From assembly GCA_024640315.1 (NCBI GenBank), contig JAHEFF010000033.1, forward strand, positions 1 through 36,427: a stretch of DNA of 36,427 nt, written 5' to 3'. Shown piece after piece: positions 11,041-19,284 of the stretch. The position numbers and the translations under genes were made by a program. The first letter of the stretch is position 1. The number at the start of each line of letters is the position of its first letter. The notes below the pieces were generated by a model. It did no database searches. It was not told the origin of the DNA and saw nothing but the letters and a program-made list of their open reading frames with translations. This DNA comes from Woeseiaceae bacterium (GTDB lineage Bacteria > Pseudomonadota > Gammaproteobacteria > Steroidobacterales > Woeseiaceae).

Positions 11041-11069
11041 GAGCCCGGCCGAACGCCGGGCTCTTTTTT
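11041..11069 (+). terminator. Strong rho-independent terminator between the PuuD-like gene and nadC
   Basis: Nine-base perfect stem GAGCCCGGC / GCCGGGCTC with a five-base loop and six T residues (11064-11069). It follows the PuuD-like gene directly and ends only ten bases before the nadC start codon. Confidence 0.93.
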
Positions 11070-11078
11070 GGTTAATTC

Positions 11079-11939
11079 ATGAATATCGCAGATCAAATCA
11101 AGACCGTCATCATCGGCGATGTCAGCGAGGCGCTCGCTGAAGACGTGGGTACAGGTGACATTACCGCGGAGATTGTTCCGGACTCTGCGACAGCAGTGGC
11201 GATTGTCATTGCTCGCGAAGCGATGACCATGGCAGGCCAGCAGTGGGTCAATGAAGTGTTCGCGCAACTGAATCCTGCGACCGTAGTCGAATGGATGTAC
11301 AACGACGGTGACCACGTTCCTGCCGACTCCGAGATTTGTGTCATTCGCGGACCGGCGCGCGCAATCCTGAGTGGCGAGCGGACCGCGCTGAATTTCGTGC
11401 AACTGCTTTCGGCGACCGCGACGGCAACATCCCGATACGTCAAGGCCATTGACGGAACGAAGGCGCAGATTCTCGACACCCGAAAGACAATTCCAGGGCT
11501 GAGACACGCGCAAAAATACGCGGTGCGATGCGGTGGCGGTAAAAACCATCGCATCGGTCTCTACGACGCAATATTGGTCAAGGAAAATCACATCATCAGT
11601 GCCGGCAGCATCGCTGCGGCCGTCGCTTCAGCGAGAGAGAATCACGGGGAATTGCCGGTCGAAGTCGAGGTGGAATCGGTGAAAGAGATGCGGGAAGCAC
11701 TTGCAGCAGGGGCGGATCGGCTGCTTCTGGATAACTTCGATATCGAAGACCTGCAACGTGCCGTCGAAATTAATCAGGATGAAGGCAATCCGCCGGCAAG
11801 CCTCGAAGCATCCGGCGGCATAACCATTGACAACATCCATGCCATCGCCGAAACCGGCGTCAACTACATCTCCGTCGGCGCACTCACTAAAGACATCAAA
11901 GCCGTCGACCTGTCGATGCGCTTCCGCTACGAGTCATAG
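11079..11939 (+). CDS. nadC: Quinolinate phosphoribosyltransferase (decarboxylating)
   Basis: Converts quinolinate and PRPP to nicotinate mononucleotide in de novo NAD synthesis (cytoplasm). The 286 residues match the family norm. Signature segments are ERTALNFVQLLSATAT, LDTRKTIPGLR, KYAVRCGGGKNHRIGLYD, ILVKENH, EVEVESVKE and LLLDNFD, ending with SGGITIDNI and the YISVGALT strand of the barrel. The only sensible start is the ATG at 11079, which lacks a Shine-Dalgarno sequence because the terminator of the previous gene occupies the upstream bases. Expression may depend on read-through or on a promoter inside the upstream gene. nadA and nadB are not in the window. It converges with the amidase gene; the 126 bases between them show nothing I recognise. 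Confidence 0.97.
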   Translation: MNIADQIKTVIIGDVSEALAEDVGTGDITAEIVPDSATAVAIVIAREAMTMAGQQWVNEVFAQLNPATVVEWMYNDGDHVPADSEICVIRGPARAILSGERTALNFVQLLSATATATSRYVKAIDGTKAQILDTRKTIPGLRHAQKYAVRCGGGKNHRIGLYDAILVKENHIISAGSIAAAVASARENHGELPVEVEVESVKEMREALAAGADRLLLDNFDIEDLQRAVEINQDEGNPPASLEASGGITIDNIHAIAETGVNYISVGALTKDIKAVDLSMRFRYES

Positions 11940-12065
11940 CCGCATTGTCGGCCCCACGGGCGGCGAGGCAGGATGCCTTGGCGGAAACAGGCAGCGGTGA
12001 TCGGCTCAACTCCCCTTTCAGTACCGCACTCAAGATCAATCTTCACCCAGCGCCAACAGCTTTTT

Positions 12066-13583
12066 TCAAATTGCGGGAAGATTGGGTCTTCGGTCCAGAT
12101 AATCGGTCACGGCTTCGTAAGCCATCGCGAACTCGAGTACCTCCTTGTCCTGGCCCATACGCCCGATGAATTGCATTCCCATCGGTCGCCCCCGCTCGTC
12201 AAACCCTGCGGGCAGATTAACGACCGGCAATCCAGACAGCGTGCCGCCGATGACGACTTCCATCCAGCGGTGGTAGGTGTCCATCTCGCGCCCGTCTATT
12301 GATTTGGGCCAGTGAATATCAGCGTCGAACGGAAAGACCTGGGCGGTTGGCAATGCGAGAATATCGTAGGTCTCAAACAACGAGTGCAGCGCACGATACC
12401 AGTCCGCCCTGGCAATACCCGCCTCGTCGACCTGCGACGCAGGCATGCCGAAGCTGCCTTCTATTTCCCAAACGAATTCGGGCTTCAGGAGCTTGCGGAG
12501 TTCCACATCATCGTACAATTCCCTGGCGCCACCCAGCGCCCAGTGCCGGAATGTCAGCCAGGTTTGCCACAGGCGCGCCATATCGTAGTCAGGGCTGCAA
12601 TCTTCGACAATCGCACCCTGTCCCGCGATACGTTCCAGCGCGGATTGACAGAGTTCCATCAGTCCGGGTTCCGTCGGCAGATAGCCATCATAGTCACCCA
12701 TCCAGCCAACACGGTAGCCGGTCAGTTCGGCCGGCCGGAAATCATCAAACGGCGGAACTCTGTCCCGCCGGCTCAGGGGCGACCTGGAGTCATAGCCGGC
12801 AATTGAGTGCAGCAGTCGAATAGTGTCCTCGACATTCCGCCCCATCGGCCCGCTGGTCGACAACTGGTGATAGAAGAGATCGCTACTGGGAACCTCAGGC
12901 ACCCTGCCCTGGCTCGGGCGAAAACCAATCACATTATTGAATGCGCCCGGATTGCGCAGCGAACCCATCATGTCGCTGCCGTCGGCAATGGGCAGCATGT
13001 GGGTCGCCATGCCGCAGGCTGCGCCGCCACTGCTGCCGCCAGCGGTCAAGTCCGGGTCATAGGCGCACCCGGTGGTGCCGTGCACAGGGTTGTAGCTTTG
13101 CGACCCCAGGCCAAACTCCGGTGTATTGGTCTTGCCAATAAAAATGGCGCCTTGCGATCGAATTCGGCCGACGTGCAGATCGTCGGCCTCGGCGATAGTG
13201 CCCGCAAAAATTGGCGAGCCACTGCTTGTTTCAAGGCCCTTCGCGTTCGACAGGTTCTTAATCGCATGCGGCATGCCGTGCATCCAGCCCCAGTATTCGT
13301 CTTTTGCCAACGCGTTGTCCGCCATCTCGGCCTGGCGAAGCGCCTGATCGTCATCGACCATACTGACGATTGCCGTATATACCGGGTTATATCGGTGAAT
13401 TCTCTCGAGATAGGCCTTCATGACCTCGACACAGCTCGCCTGCTGCTCGCGAATCACAGCCGAAAGCTGGGCAGCTGTCAGGTCCGTAAGGTCTGCTGGC
13501 AACTCGCTTGCCGAAAGTTTCGCGGGCAAGGAAAGCGCAACACTGAGTCCGGACGCTGCGCCCAGAAACTGTCTACGATCCAT
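12066..13583 (-). CDS. Amidase-signature family hydrolase with a Tat-type leader
   Basis: 505-residue amidase that hydrolyses a C-N amide bond. The Ser-cisSer-Lys triad can be placed: Lys109 (HAIKN), cis-Ser184 (GGSSGGAACG) and nucleophile Ser208 (GSDMMGSLRNP). The 24-residue spacing of the two serines equals that of malonamidase E2, the founding structure of the family. The N-terminus has a twin-arginine motif (DRRQFLGAAS) and a hydrophobic stretch ending near Ala25, so export to the periplasm is likely. It lies 12 bases downstream of madM with its own strong ribosome-binding site (GGGGAGAG), as third gene of a madL-madM-amidase unit. The neighbours suggest a malonate-yielding substrate such as malonamate; this is inference, and other amides are possible. 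Confidence 0.88.
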   Translation of the reverse strand: MDRRQFLGAASGLSVALSLPAKLSASELPADLTDLTAAQLSAVIREQQASCVEVMKAYLERIHRYNPVYTAIVSMVDDDQALRQAEMADNALAKDEYWGWMHGMPHAIKNLSNAKGLETSSGSPIFAGTIAEADDLHVGRIRSQGAIFIGKTNTPEFGLGSQSYNPVHGTTGCAYDPDLTAGGSSGGAACGMATHMLPIADGSDMMGSLRNPGAFNNVIGFRPSQGRVPEVPSSDLFYHQLSTSGPMGRNVEDTIRLLHSIAGYDSRSPLSRRDRVPPFDDFRPAELTGYRVGWMGDYDGYLPTEPGLMELCQSALERIAGQGAIVEDCSPDYDMARLWQTWLTFRHWALGGARELYDDVELRKLLKPEFVWEIEGSFGMPASQVDEAGIARADWYRALHSLFETYDILALPTAQVFPFDADIHWPKSIDGREMDTYHRWMEVVIGGTLSGLPVVNLPAGFDERGRPMGMQFIGRMGQDKEVLEFAMAYEAVTDYLDRRPNLPAI

Positions 13584-13595
13584 GGTCTCTCCCCA

Positions 13596-14360
13596 TTAAT
13601 AGATGGCCCTGACGGCCAGGAACAAAACTGATGGTGCCAACAGGCAGCCTACACCAGTATAAAACGTCGCGGTCATCGCGCCATAGGGAACGAGCTTCGG
13701 GTCGGTTGCCGCAAGCCCGCCAGCAACGCCACTGGTGGTGCCCATCAACCCGCCATAAATTAATGCAGCGTGAGGGTTATCCAGGCCAATCTTCGGCGCA
13801 ATAAAAGGCGTGACAATCATAACGAGGACTGACTTCGTAAGCCCGGCAGCCACGCTCAGCGCGATAATTCCAGACTCTGCGCCAAGCGCCGTACCGGTCA
13901 CCGGCCCCACGATATAGGTCGCGGCACCGGCCCCGATTGTACTGATCGCAACGGGGTCCGTGTAGCCAAAGGAAACGGCGACAACGGCGCCTACAACAAA
14001 AGACAGGACCACACCGATGACGACTGACGCAGCACCAACCACGCCTGCCTTCTTGAGCGCCTCCAGTTCCGCGCCGAATGCCGTAGCCACAATGGCGAAA
14101 TCACGAAACATGGCGCCGCCCATTACGCCGACGCCGGCGAGCAGACTGAAATCGGCCAGACCCTGGCTGCCGCCCGTAAATGAGCCACCGACATAGGCAA
14201 GTACAAGGCCCAGCGCAATCGCGATAGCAGAGCCATGCACGTGTCCGCGCGTGAGTCTCCTGGAAATCTCGTAGGACAGCCAGACGAGTATGCCAACGAA
14301 CGCAAAGGCAGTAATCAGCGCGTTTTTGCTCAGAACCGCGAACAGGGAATCAAGAATCAT
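13596..14360 (-). CDS. madM: Malonate carrier subunit MadM
   Basis: Large membrane subunit of the MadLM malonate:sodium symporter (known from Malonomonas rubra). About 254 residues, hydrophobic throughout with seven or more helices, including GGSFTGGSQGLADFSLLAGVG, AISTIGAGAATYIVGPVTG and a late GGLMGTTSGVAGGLAATDP segment typical of the family. I chose the ATG at 14360, preceded by GGGGAAG; a TTG four codons earlier is possible but less likely. It overlaps madL by 11 bases, so the two subunits are probably translationally coupled. The amidase gene follows 12 bases after its stop. Confidence 0.9.
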   Translation of the reverse strand: MILDSLFAVLSKNALITAFAFVGILVWLSYEISRRLTRGHVHGSAIAIALGLVLAYVGGSFTGGSQGLADFSLLAGVGVMGGAMFRDFAIVATAFGAELEALKKAGVVGAASVVIGVVLSFVVGAVVAVSFGYTDPVAISTIGAGAATYIVGPVTGTALGAESGIIALSVAAGLTKSVLVMIVTPFIAPKIGLDNPHAALIYGGLMGTTSGVAGGLAATDPKLVPYGAMTATFYTGVGCLLAPSVLFLAVRAIY

Positions 14361-14721
14361 CGTCTTCCCCAATGTGAATTCGATCCAGCAAAGGTATCAT
14401 CGCAAAACTAACGGCGACGGCTGCCACCCCCGCGACAATGGCCATCCAGCCGCTCGACACCGCGGCAATCACATTCTGCTTTGCCGCCATGGCAACGACA
14501 ATCGGGATATACATCGCGCTCCAGAAATGGATACCGCTTTCCGTCGCTGAACCAATATGAAATTTTTGATGGGACAGGTTTGACAGCACGATAAGCAACA
14601 ACATCGCGATACCGACGCCGCCGACATTCGCTTGCACGCCAATCAATTCACCCAGAATATCGCCGACGAACACGCCGACCAACATGCAAAAGGACAGCAA
14701 GGCCACGCCATAGATCACCAT
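14350..14721 (-). CDS. madL: Malonate carrier subunit MadL
   Basis: Small membrane subunit of the MadLM malonate carrier. 123 residues with four hydrophobic segments (about 3-22, 34-50, 66-80, 88-112) and a charged acidic tail. The HIGSATESGIHFWSAMYIPIVVAM stretch belongs to the MadL family. Start ATG at 14721, with GGAG nine bases upstream. A longer open frame reaches back into matB on the opposite strand and is unlikely. It is the first gene of the leftward madL-madM-amidase unit, divergent from matB across 68 bases. Confidence 0.88.
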   Translation of the reverse strand: MVIYGVALLSFCMLVGVFVGDILGELIGVQANVGGVGIAMLLLIVLSNLSHQKFHIGSATESGIHFWSAMYIPIVVAMAAKQNVIAAVSSGWMAIVAGVAAVAVSFAMIPLLDRIHIGEDDDS

Positions 14722-14738
14722 TCCTGTTCTCCTTTTTT

Positions 14739-14766
14739 TTGGCACGCGGACTTCCCGATGTATGAT
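14739..14766 (+). promoter_or_regulatory. Promoter for matB in the madL/matB divergent gap
   Basis: TTGGCA (14739-14744) and TATGAT (14761-14766), each five of six matches to the sigma-70 hexamers, with a 16-base spacer. Transcription would start near 14773, giving a short leader with AGGA before the ATG at 14790. The gap is so small that a leftward madL promoter must overlap it, so one bound regulator could control both directions. Confidence 0.6.
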
Positions 14767-14789
14767 GCCCGTCGCAACAGGAAAAAGCG

Positions 14790-16313
14790 ATGTCCACAAA
14801 AGACCTGAATCTCTACACACATTTCAACGCACAGATTTTGCGTCATGCGGATGACGAATTGTTATGCACCAGTGACGGCAGATCATATAGCTACGCCGAT
14901 GCCGGGGAATTGTCCGGGCGCATGGCCGGTGCGTTACGCGACCTCGGCGCGACACCGGGCGATCGTGTCTCGGTTCAGGTTGAAAAGTCGCCCGAGTCGC
15001 TCTGCCTCTACCTCGCGTGTTTGCGTGCAGGGTTCGTATTTCATCCGCTCAATATGGCATACACCGCCGGTGAGCTTGAGTATTTTCTCGACAATGCAGA
15101 GCCTGTGCTGGTTGTCTGTGACCCGGGCAATGAAGCCGCCATCAGGCCTATTGCCGATGCTGCCGGCGCAAAGAATGTCGTTACGCTCGATGGCGACGGC
15201 AACGGCACCTTAACTGAACACGCTGCAGCCAGCAGTCCGGACTTCGGCATCGTGAAACGACAACATGACGACCTGGCAGCGTTGCTTTATTCCTCCGGCA
15301 CGACCGGAGTCCCGAAGGGTATTATGCTCACCCACGCCAACCTTCTCCGAAACACCGAGGCGTTGGTCAACGCCTGGGAGTTTTCCAGCCAGGACCGGTT
15401 GCTGCACGCGCTGCCAATCTTTCATGTTCATGGCCTGTTCGTCGCGATCGGCTGCGTGATGCTAAGTGGCGCCAGCATGCGCTGGTTGCCGGGATATAAC
15501 GTTCGCGACGTCATTCGATTCCTTCCTGAATGTTCAGTACTGATGGGTGTGCCCACCTACTACACGCGACTCCTTGCGGAGAACGACTTCACCAAAGAGG
15601 TGGCGGCTAATATCCGCCTGTTCGTCTCGGGCTCGGCGCCACTACTCGAAGAAACATTCGTCGAGTTCGAAACGAGAACCGGTCACTGTATTCTCGAACG
15701 CTACGGCATGACAGAAACGAATATGAATGCGTCGAACCCGCTGAAAGGCGAACGCAAACCCGGAACAGTCGGGCCGCCGCTCCCGGGAGTCGAAATACGG
15801 ATTGTCGACGACGAGGGCCGCAATGTAGCGGTCGGCGAGACAGGCAATCTGCAGGTTCGCGGTCCAAACGTATTCATTGGCTATTGGAAATTGCCGGATA
15901 AAACGGCAGAGGACTTCACCGAAGACGGCTTCTTCAATACAGGCGACAAAGGCCGCATCGACGAGGACGGCTATGTTTCGATTGTCGGCCGCGCCAAGGA
16001 TATGGTGATCTCTGGCGGGCTGAATGTGTACCCCAAGGAAATTGAACTCTTCATTGACGACCTTCCGGGTGTCAGGGAATCGGCCGTTGTCGGCGTGCCG
16101 CATGCAGATTTCGGCGAAGGCGTCGTTGCCGTCGTTGTGCCGGAAAACGCCGGCGAGATGAGAGAAGCCGACATTGTTGATGCCTGCAAGGCAGAGCTGG
16201 CGAATTTCAAGGTACCGAAACGCGTCGTGTTCGTCGACGAGCTGCCGCGCAACACGATGGCTAAAGTGCAGAAGAACGTGCTGCGGGAAACGTACCGGGA
16301 TTTGCTGTCTTAG
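14790..16313 (+). CDS. matB: Malonyl-CoA synthetase (AMP-forming)
   Basis: ANL-superfamily ligase that activates malonate with ATP and CoA to malonyl-CoA. 507 residues, the usual MatB length. The ATP P-loop is at 167-177 (YSSGTTGVPKG), the adenylation segment at about 303-311 (ERYGMTETN), and FNTGDKG and GRAKDMVISGGLNVYP mark the hinge. The catalytic lysine of the C-terminal lid is in NTMAKVQKN. Several segments are those of MatB and not of acetyl- or long-chain acyl-CoA synthetases: LLHALPIFHVHGLFVA, RLFVSGSAPLLEETF and SNPLKGERKPGTVG. The divergent malonate carrier genes support the assignment. No malonyl-CoA decarboxylase (matA) is present, so the product may feed fatty-acid or polyketide synthesis, or a decarboxylase encoded elsewhere. 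Confidence 0.93.
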   Translation: MSTKDLNLYTHFNAQILRHADDELLCTSDGRSYSYADAGELSGRMAGALRDLGATPGDRVSVQVEKSPESLCLYLACLRAGFVFHPLNMAYTAGELEYFLDNAEPVLVVCDPGNEAAIRPIADAAGAKNVVTLDGDGNGTLTEHAAASSPDFGIVKRQHDDLAALLYSSGTTGVPKGIMLTHANLLRNTEALVNAWEFSSQDRLLHALPIFHVHGLFVAIGCVMLSGASMRWLPGYNVRDVIRFLPECSVLMGVPTYYTRLLAENDFTKEVAANIRLFVSGSAPLLEETFVEFETRTGHCILERYGMTETNMNASNPLKGERKPGTVGPPLPGVEIRIVDDEGRNVAVGETGNLQVRGPNVFIGYWKLPDKTAEDFTEDGFFNTGDKGRIDEDGYVSIVGRAKDMVISGGLNVYPKEIELFIDDLPGVRESAVVGVPHADFGEGVVAVVVPENAGEMREADIVDACKAELANFKVPKRVVFVDELPRNTMAKVQKNVLRETYRDLLS

Positions 16314-16374
16314 GCCGGGCACGCGGCTGGCGGCGCACCTGACAAAGCGGAGACTAGCGGAAGTCCGGCATCAC

Positions 16375-19056
16375 TCAGCCGCGATCTGAATTTGCAGAGA
16401 TCGCCCGGGTGACGGGTTTGGGCTCGGAAACTCCGTAACCCTGGGCATAGTCAACACCCATGCCCTTGAGCATCGTAATGATTTCCTCATTTTCGGCAAA
16501 CTCGGCAATGGTCTGTTTGCCTGTGAGGTGCCCGATTTCATTAATCGACCGAACCATTTCCCGGTCAATCGGATCATGCAATATCTCCTTAACAAAGCTC
16601 CCGTCAATCTTGAGGAAATCGACAGGAAAATGTTTGAGGTAACCGAATGACGACAAACCGGTGCCGAAATCGTCGAGCGCGAATTTGCAGCCGAGTTCCT
16701 TCAACGCATTGATAAACCGGTTTGCCTGTGAATAGCTCGCGATCGCCGCTGTTTCCGTAATTTCGAAACAGATCTTGGTCGCGTCCAGTCCGCTCATCTG
16801 GAATTGCTCGATGACGAATGGAAGAAACTTGTCATCACCAATGCTCTGACCCGACAGGTTGATCGAACAGAGCGCCAGGCGTTCGCGCTCGTCCGCCTCA
16901 GAAACAAGCCAACGAAAAGCATTGGTGATGACCCAGCGATCGATTCTGGGTGTGAGGCTGAACCGCTCCGCGGCCTCGATGAAAAGACCTGGAGCGATAA
17001 TCCCGCCTGTCTCGTCCCGCATTCGCAGCAGGATTTCGTAGTGTGCGCCCTCTTCTGCGATCTGCAATGGCCTGATCGTCTGGCGAAAGAGTTCGAAGCG
17101 GTTTTCTTCAAGCGCATTGTTGATTCGTGCAGCCCACTGCTGCTCACGGCGGCGACGCTGCAAGTCGATGTCGTTCTCTTCAAAGCTGTGGATGCGGTTG
17201 CGACCCGCCTCCTTCGCAGCGGCGCAGGCGCTATCTGCCGCGCTGAGGAGTGCGGCAACATCTTCGTTGCCTGCCGAAATGGGTACGACACCAATACTCA
17301 CGCCAAGTCGAAAACTCCGGTCATCCCACATAAATTTGAAATCACCAACCGCGACTCGTAGTGCCTCCGCGGTTTCCATCGCCTGTTCCAGATTGCAGCT
17401 CTCGAGAAGCACACCGAATTCGTCTCCGCCAAGGCGTGCCAACGTATCCCGCCAGCGTATCTTGGACTTCAGAAGCGCACCGAGCTGGCCCAGCAAGGCA
17501 TCCCCTGCCTGGTGGCCACAGGAATCATTCACAATCTTGAATTGATCGAGATCAAGGTAACAAAGCGCGTAAGACGTCTCCCTGGCTTTCGCACTTTTCA
17601 GCGCGCGTTCGAGCCGATTCTCAAATTCTGCGCGATTGACAAGCCCGGTCAGAATGTCATGACTTGCGTGGTAGCTAAGCCGCCGGTTCAGCTCGCGTGA
17701 CTCACTGACATCGTGGAACACGAGCACACCACCGGTCACATCGCCCTTACCGTCGCGTATTGGTGAGGCGGTACTTTCTATATATAACTCATTGCCATCG
17801 CGACGAATCAGCAGCGTCGGTCGTACCGATTTAATAGACCGGCTTCGCCGGATCGACACGGCGAGCGGATTCTCGAGGGGCTCACAGGTTTCTTCGTGAA
17901 AACCGCGAAATATCTCGTCAATTGGCCGGCCGCTGGCATCATCGACCTTCCATCCCGTCAGTTCTTCCGCGACCGGGTTGATGTACTCGACGTTGCATTC
18001 GGCATCTGTCGTTATGACGCCGTCACCGATGGACCGCAGCGTGATCTGGGCGCTCTCTTTCTCACGGAAAAGCGCCTCCTCGTAAAGTTTGCGCTCGGTG
18101 ATATCAACTTCCACGCCGAGCAGTCGAACCAGGCGGCCCTTGTCATCCTGCAATGCCTTGGCGCGGCTCGTCATCCAACGCCATTCACCGCTCTGGTGCT
18201 TCATTCGATGAACGCTTTCAAAGAACTCGGACTTCCCTTCAAGGTGCTCGCGCATCTTCTTTTGTACGCGCGCCATGTCGTCCGGATGAACAAGTCGATA
18301 CCAGTCGGGCAGAACGTCTTCCCTATCGACGTCATAGCCAAGCATATCTTTCCAGCGTCGCGACAATTTGATTCGTTTCGACTGGCCATCAAAGTCCCAT
18401 ATGCCGTCATTGGCGGTCAGGTTGACCAGCTGGTTTCTTTCTTCGTGTTCATAGAGAAGTTCCGCGCTTTGCATCCGTTCGAGGCCGGACGCCAACGAAG
18501 TTCCAATGAGCTTCATCAACAAATGAAGATCGGCATCGGATTGGCTGAGCGGGTGTTCATTTGCGAGCGCCAGGTAGCCGGCAACCTCGTTGCGAATCGA
18601 AAACCCAATGATCAGGGCCGAGCCAATGCCGAGGTCTGCGAGGCGTCCGAATTCTTCTCTGGCCACTTTGGGCCCGGCCGCAGTGTCATTGATTTCAATA
18701 ATCTTCAGGTGGCCGAGATGCTTGCACAACCATGGCCAGTTCGACAACGACTCCCCGGTCAATGCCTCGGCGTTGCATGCCGAGAACACCGAACTCGTCG
18801 CGATGACCGAGTCAATTGAAGAAAAATCACTGCTGAACAACGCGAGGAAGGCGGCATCGCAGCCGGTCGCATCGGGTAGCTCACCGATATTGTCACGCAG
18901 CTGATCTTTGAATTTGTCCTTATCCAGGTTCTGGACATTGACGGCAATCTTGGTCTGCAGCGCGTCGACAGCGCCGCGATTGCGTTCGCCAGGTGGTGGC
19001 CTGCGACGTCGCACTGGTACTGGCCCAGCCGCTTTGCTATCCGATGTTGTGCTCAT
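16375..19056 (-). CDS. GAF-PAS-PAS-GGDEF-EAL cyclic-di-GMP protein
   Basis: Soluble 893-residue c-di-GMP signalling protein. Order: charged N-terminus to about 50, GAF-like domain about 55-195, PAS with PAC about 205-323 (DGIWDFDG to LLGVEVDITERK), second PAS about 335-455, GGDEF about 462-625, EAL about 640-885. The diguanylate cyclase loop GGDEF is at 543-547 with an RxxD inhibitory site (Arg534, Asp537) at the right distance. The EAL motif reads EIL (674-676); INLSGQS, FEITET, DDFGTG, KIDGSF, TIAEF and AQGY are kept, so phosphodiesterase activity is possible. No membrane segment is seen. The ATG at 19056 is preferred; the open frame continues 57 codons upstream without domain content. Downstream it converges with matB (61 bases). 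Confidence 0.92.
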   Translation of the reverse strand: MSTTSDSKAAGPVPVRRRRPPPGERNRGAVDALQTKIAVNVQNLDKDKFKDQLRDNIGELPDATGCDAAFLALFSSDFSSIDSVIATSSVFSACNAEALTGESLSNWPWLCKHLGHLKIIEINDTAAGPKVAREEFGRLADLGIGSALIIGFSIRNEVAGYLALANEHPLSQSDADLHLLMKLIGTSLASGLERMQSAELLYEHEERNQLVNLTANDGIWDFDGQSKRIKLSRRWKDMLGYDVDREDVLPDWYRLVHPDDMARVQKKMREHLEGKSEFFESVHRMKHQSGEWRWMTSRAKALQDDKGRLVRLLGVEVDITERKLYEEALFREKESAQITLRSIGDGVITTDAECNVEYINPVAEELTGWKVDDASGRPIDEIFRGFHEETCEPLENPLAVSIRRSRSIKSVRPTLLIRRDGNELYIESTASPIRDGKGDVTGGVLVFHDVSESRELNRRLSYHASHDILTGLVNRAEFENRLERALKSAKARETSYALCYLDLDQFKIVNDSCGHQAGDALLGQLGALLKSKIRWRDTLARLGGDEFGVLLESCNLEQAMETAEALRVAVGDFKFMWDDRSFRLGVSIGVVPISAGNEDVAALLSAADSACAAAKEAGRNRIHSFEENDIDLQRRRREQQWAARINNALEENRFELFRQTIRPLQIAEEGAHYEILLRMRDETGGIIAPGLFIEAAERFSLTPRIDRWVITNAFRWLVSEADERERLALCSINLSGQSIGDDKFLPFVIEQFQMSGLDATKICFEITETAAIASYSQANRFINALKELGCKFALDDFGTGLSSFGYLKHFPVDFLKIDGSFVKEILHDPIDREMVRSINEIGHLTGKQTIAEFAENEEIITMLKGMGVDYAQGYGVSEPKPVTRAISANSDRG

Positions 19057-19284
19057 CCGGGGATTCGTTGCCGATCTCGCTGCATTTTGACAGGTTACAA
19101 CAGGAATACAATATAAGTGCCTGTATTTTTTCGCGTTCTTGGGAAAATAAGAACAGGGCGACAGACGCATTTCCCGACGGGCCATGAGATCGCCGCGCTC
19201 CGCGCCCGTGACCCGCAAGTCAACCACTTGTCCCTCCGTGCGTTATAGCCGCGTAACGAACGGATTCTGGAAAAGGAGCTCAAC

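Noticed and set aside
12807..13631. 274-codon plus-strand open frame
   Set aside because: Antisense to the amidase gene, which has all catalytic motifs and a good start.
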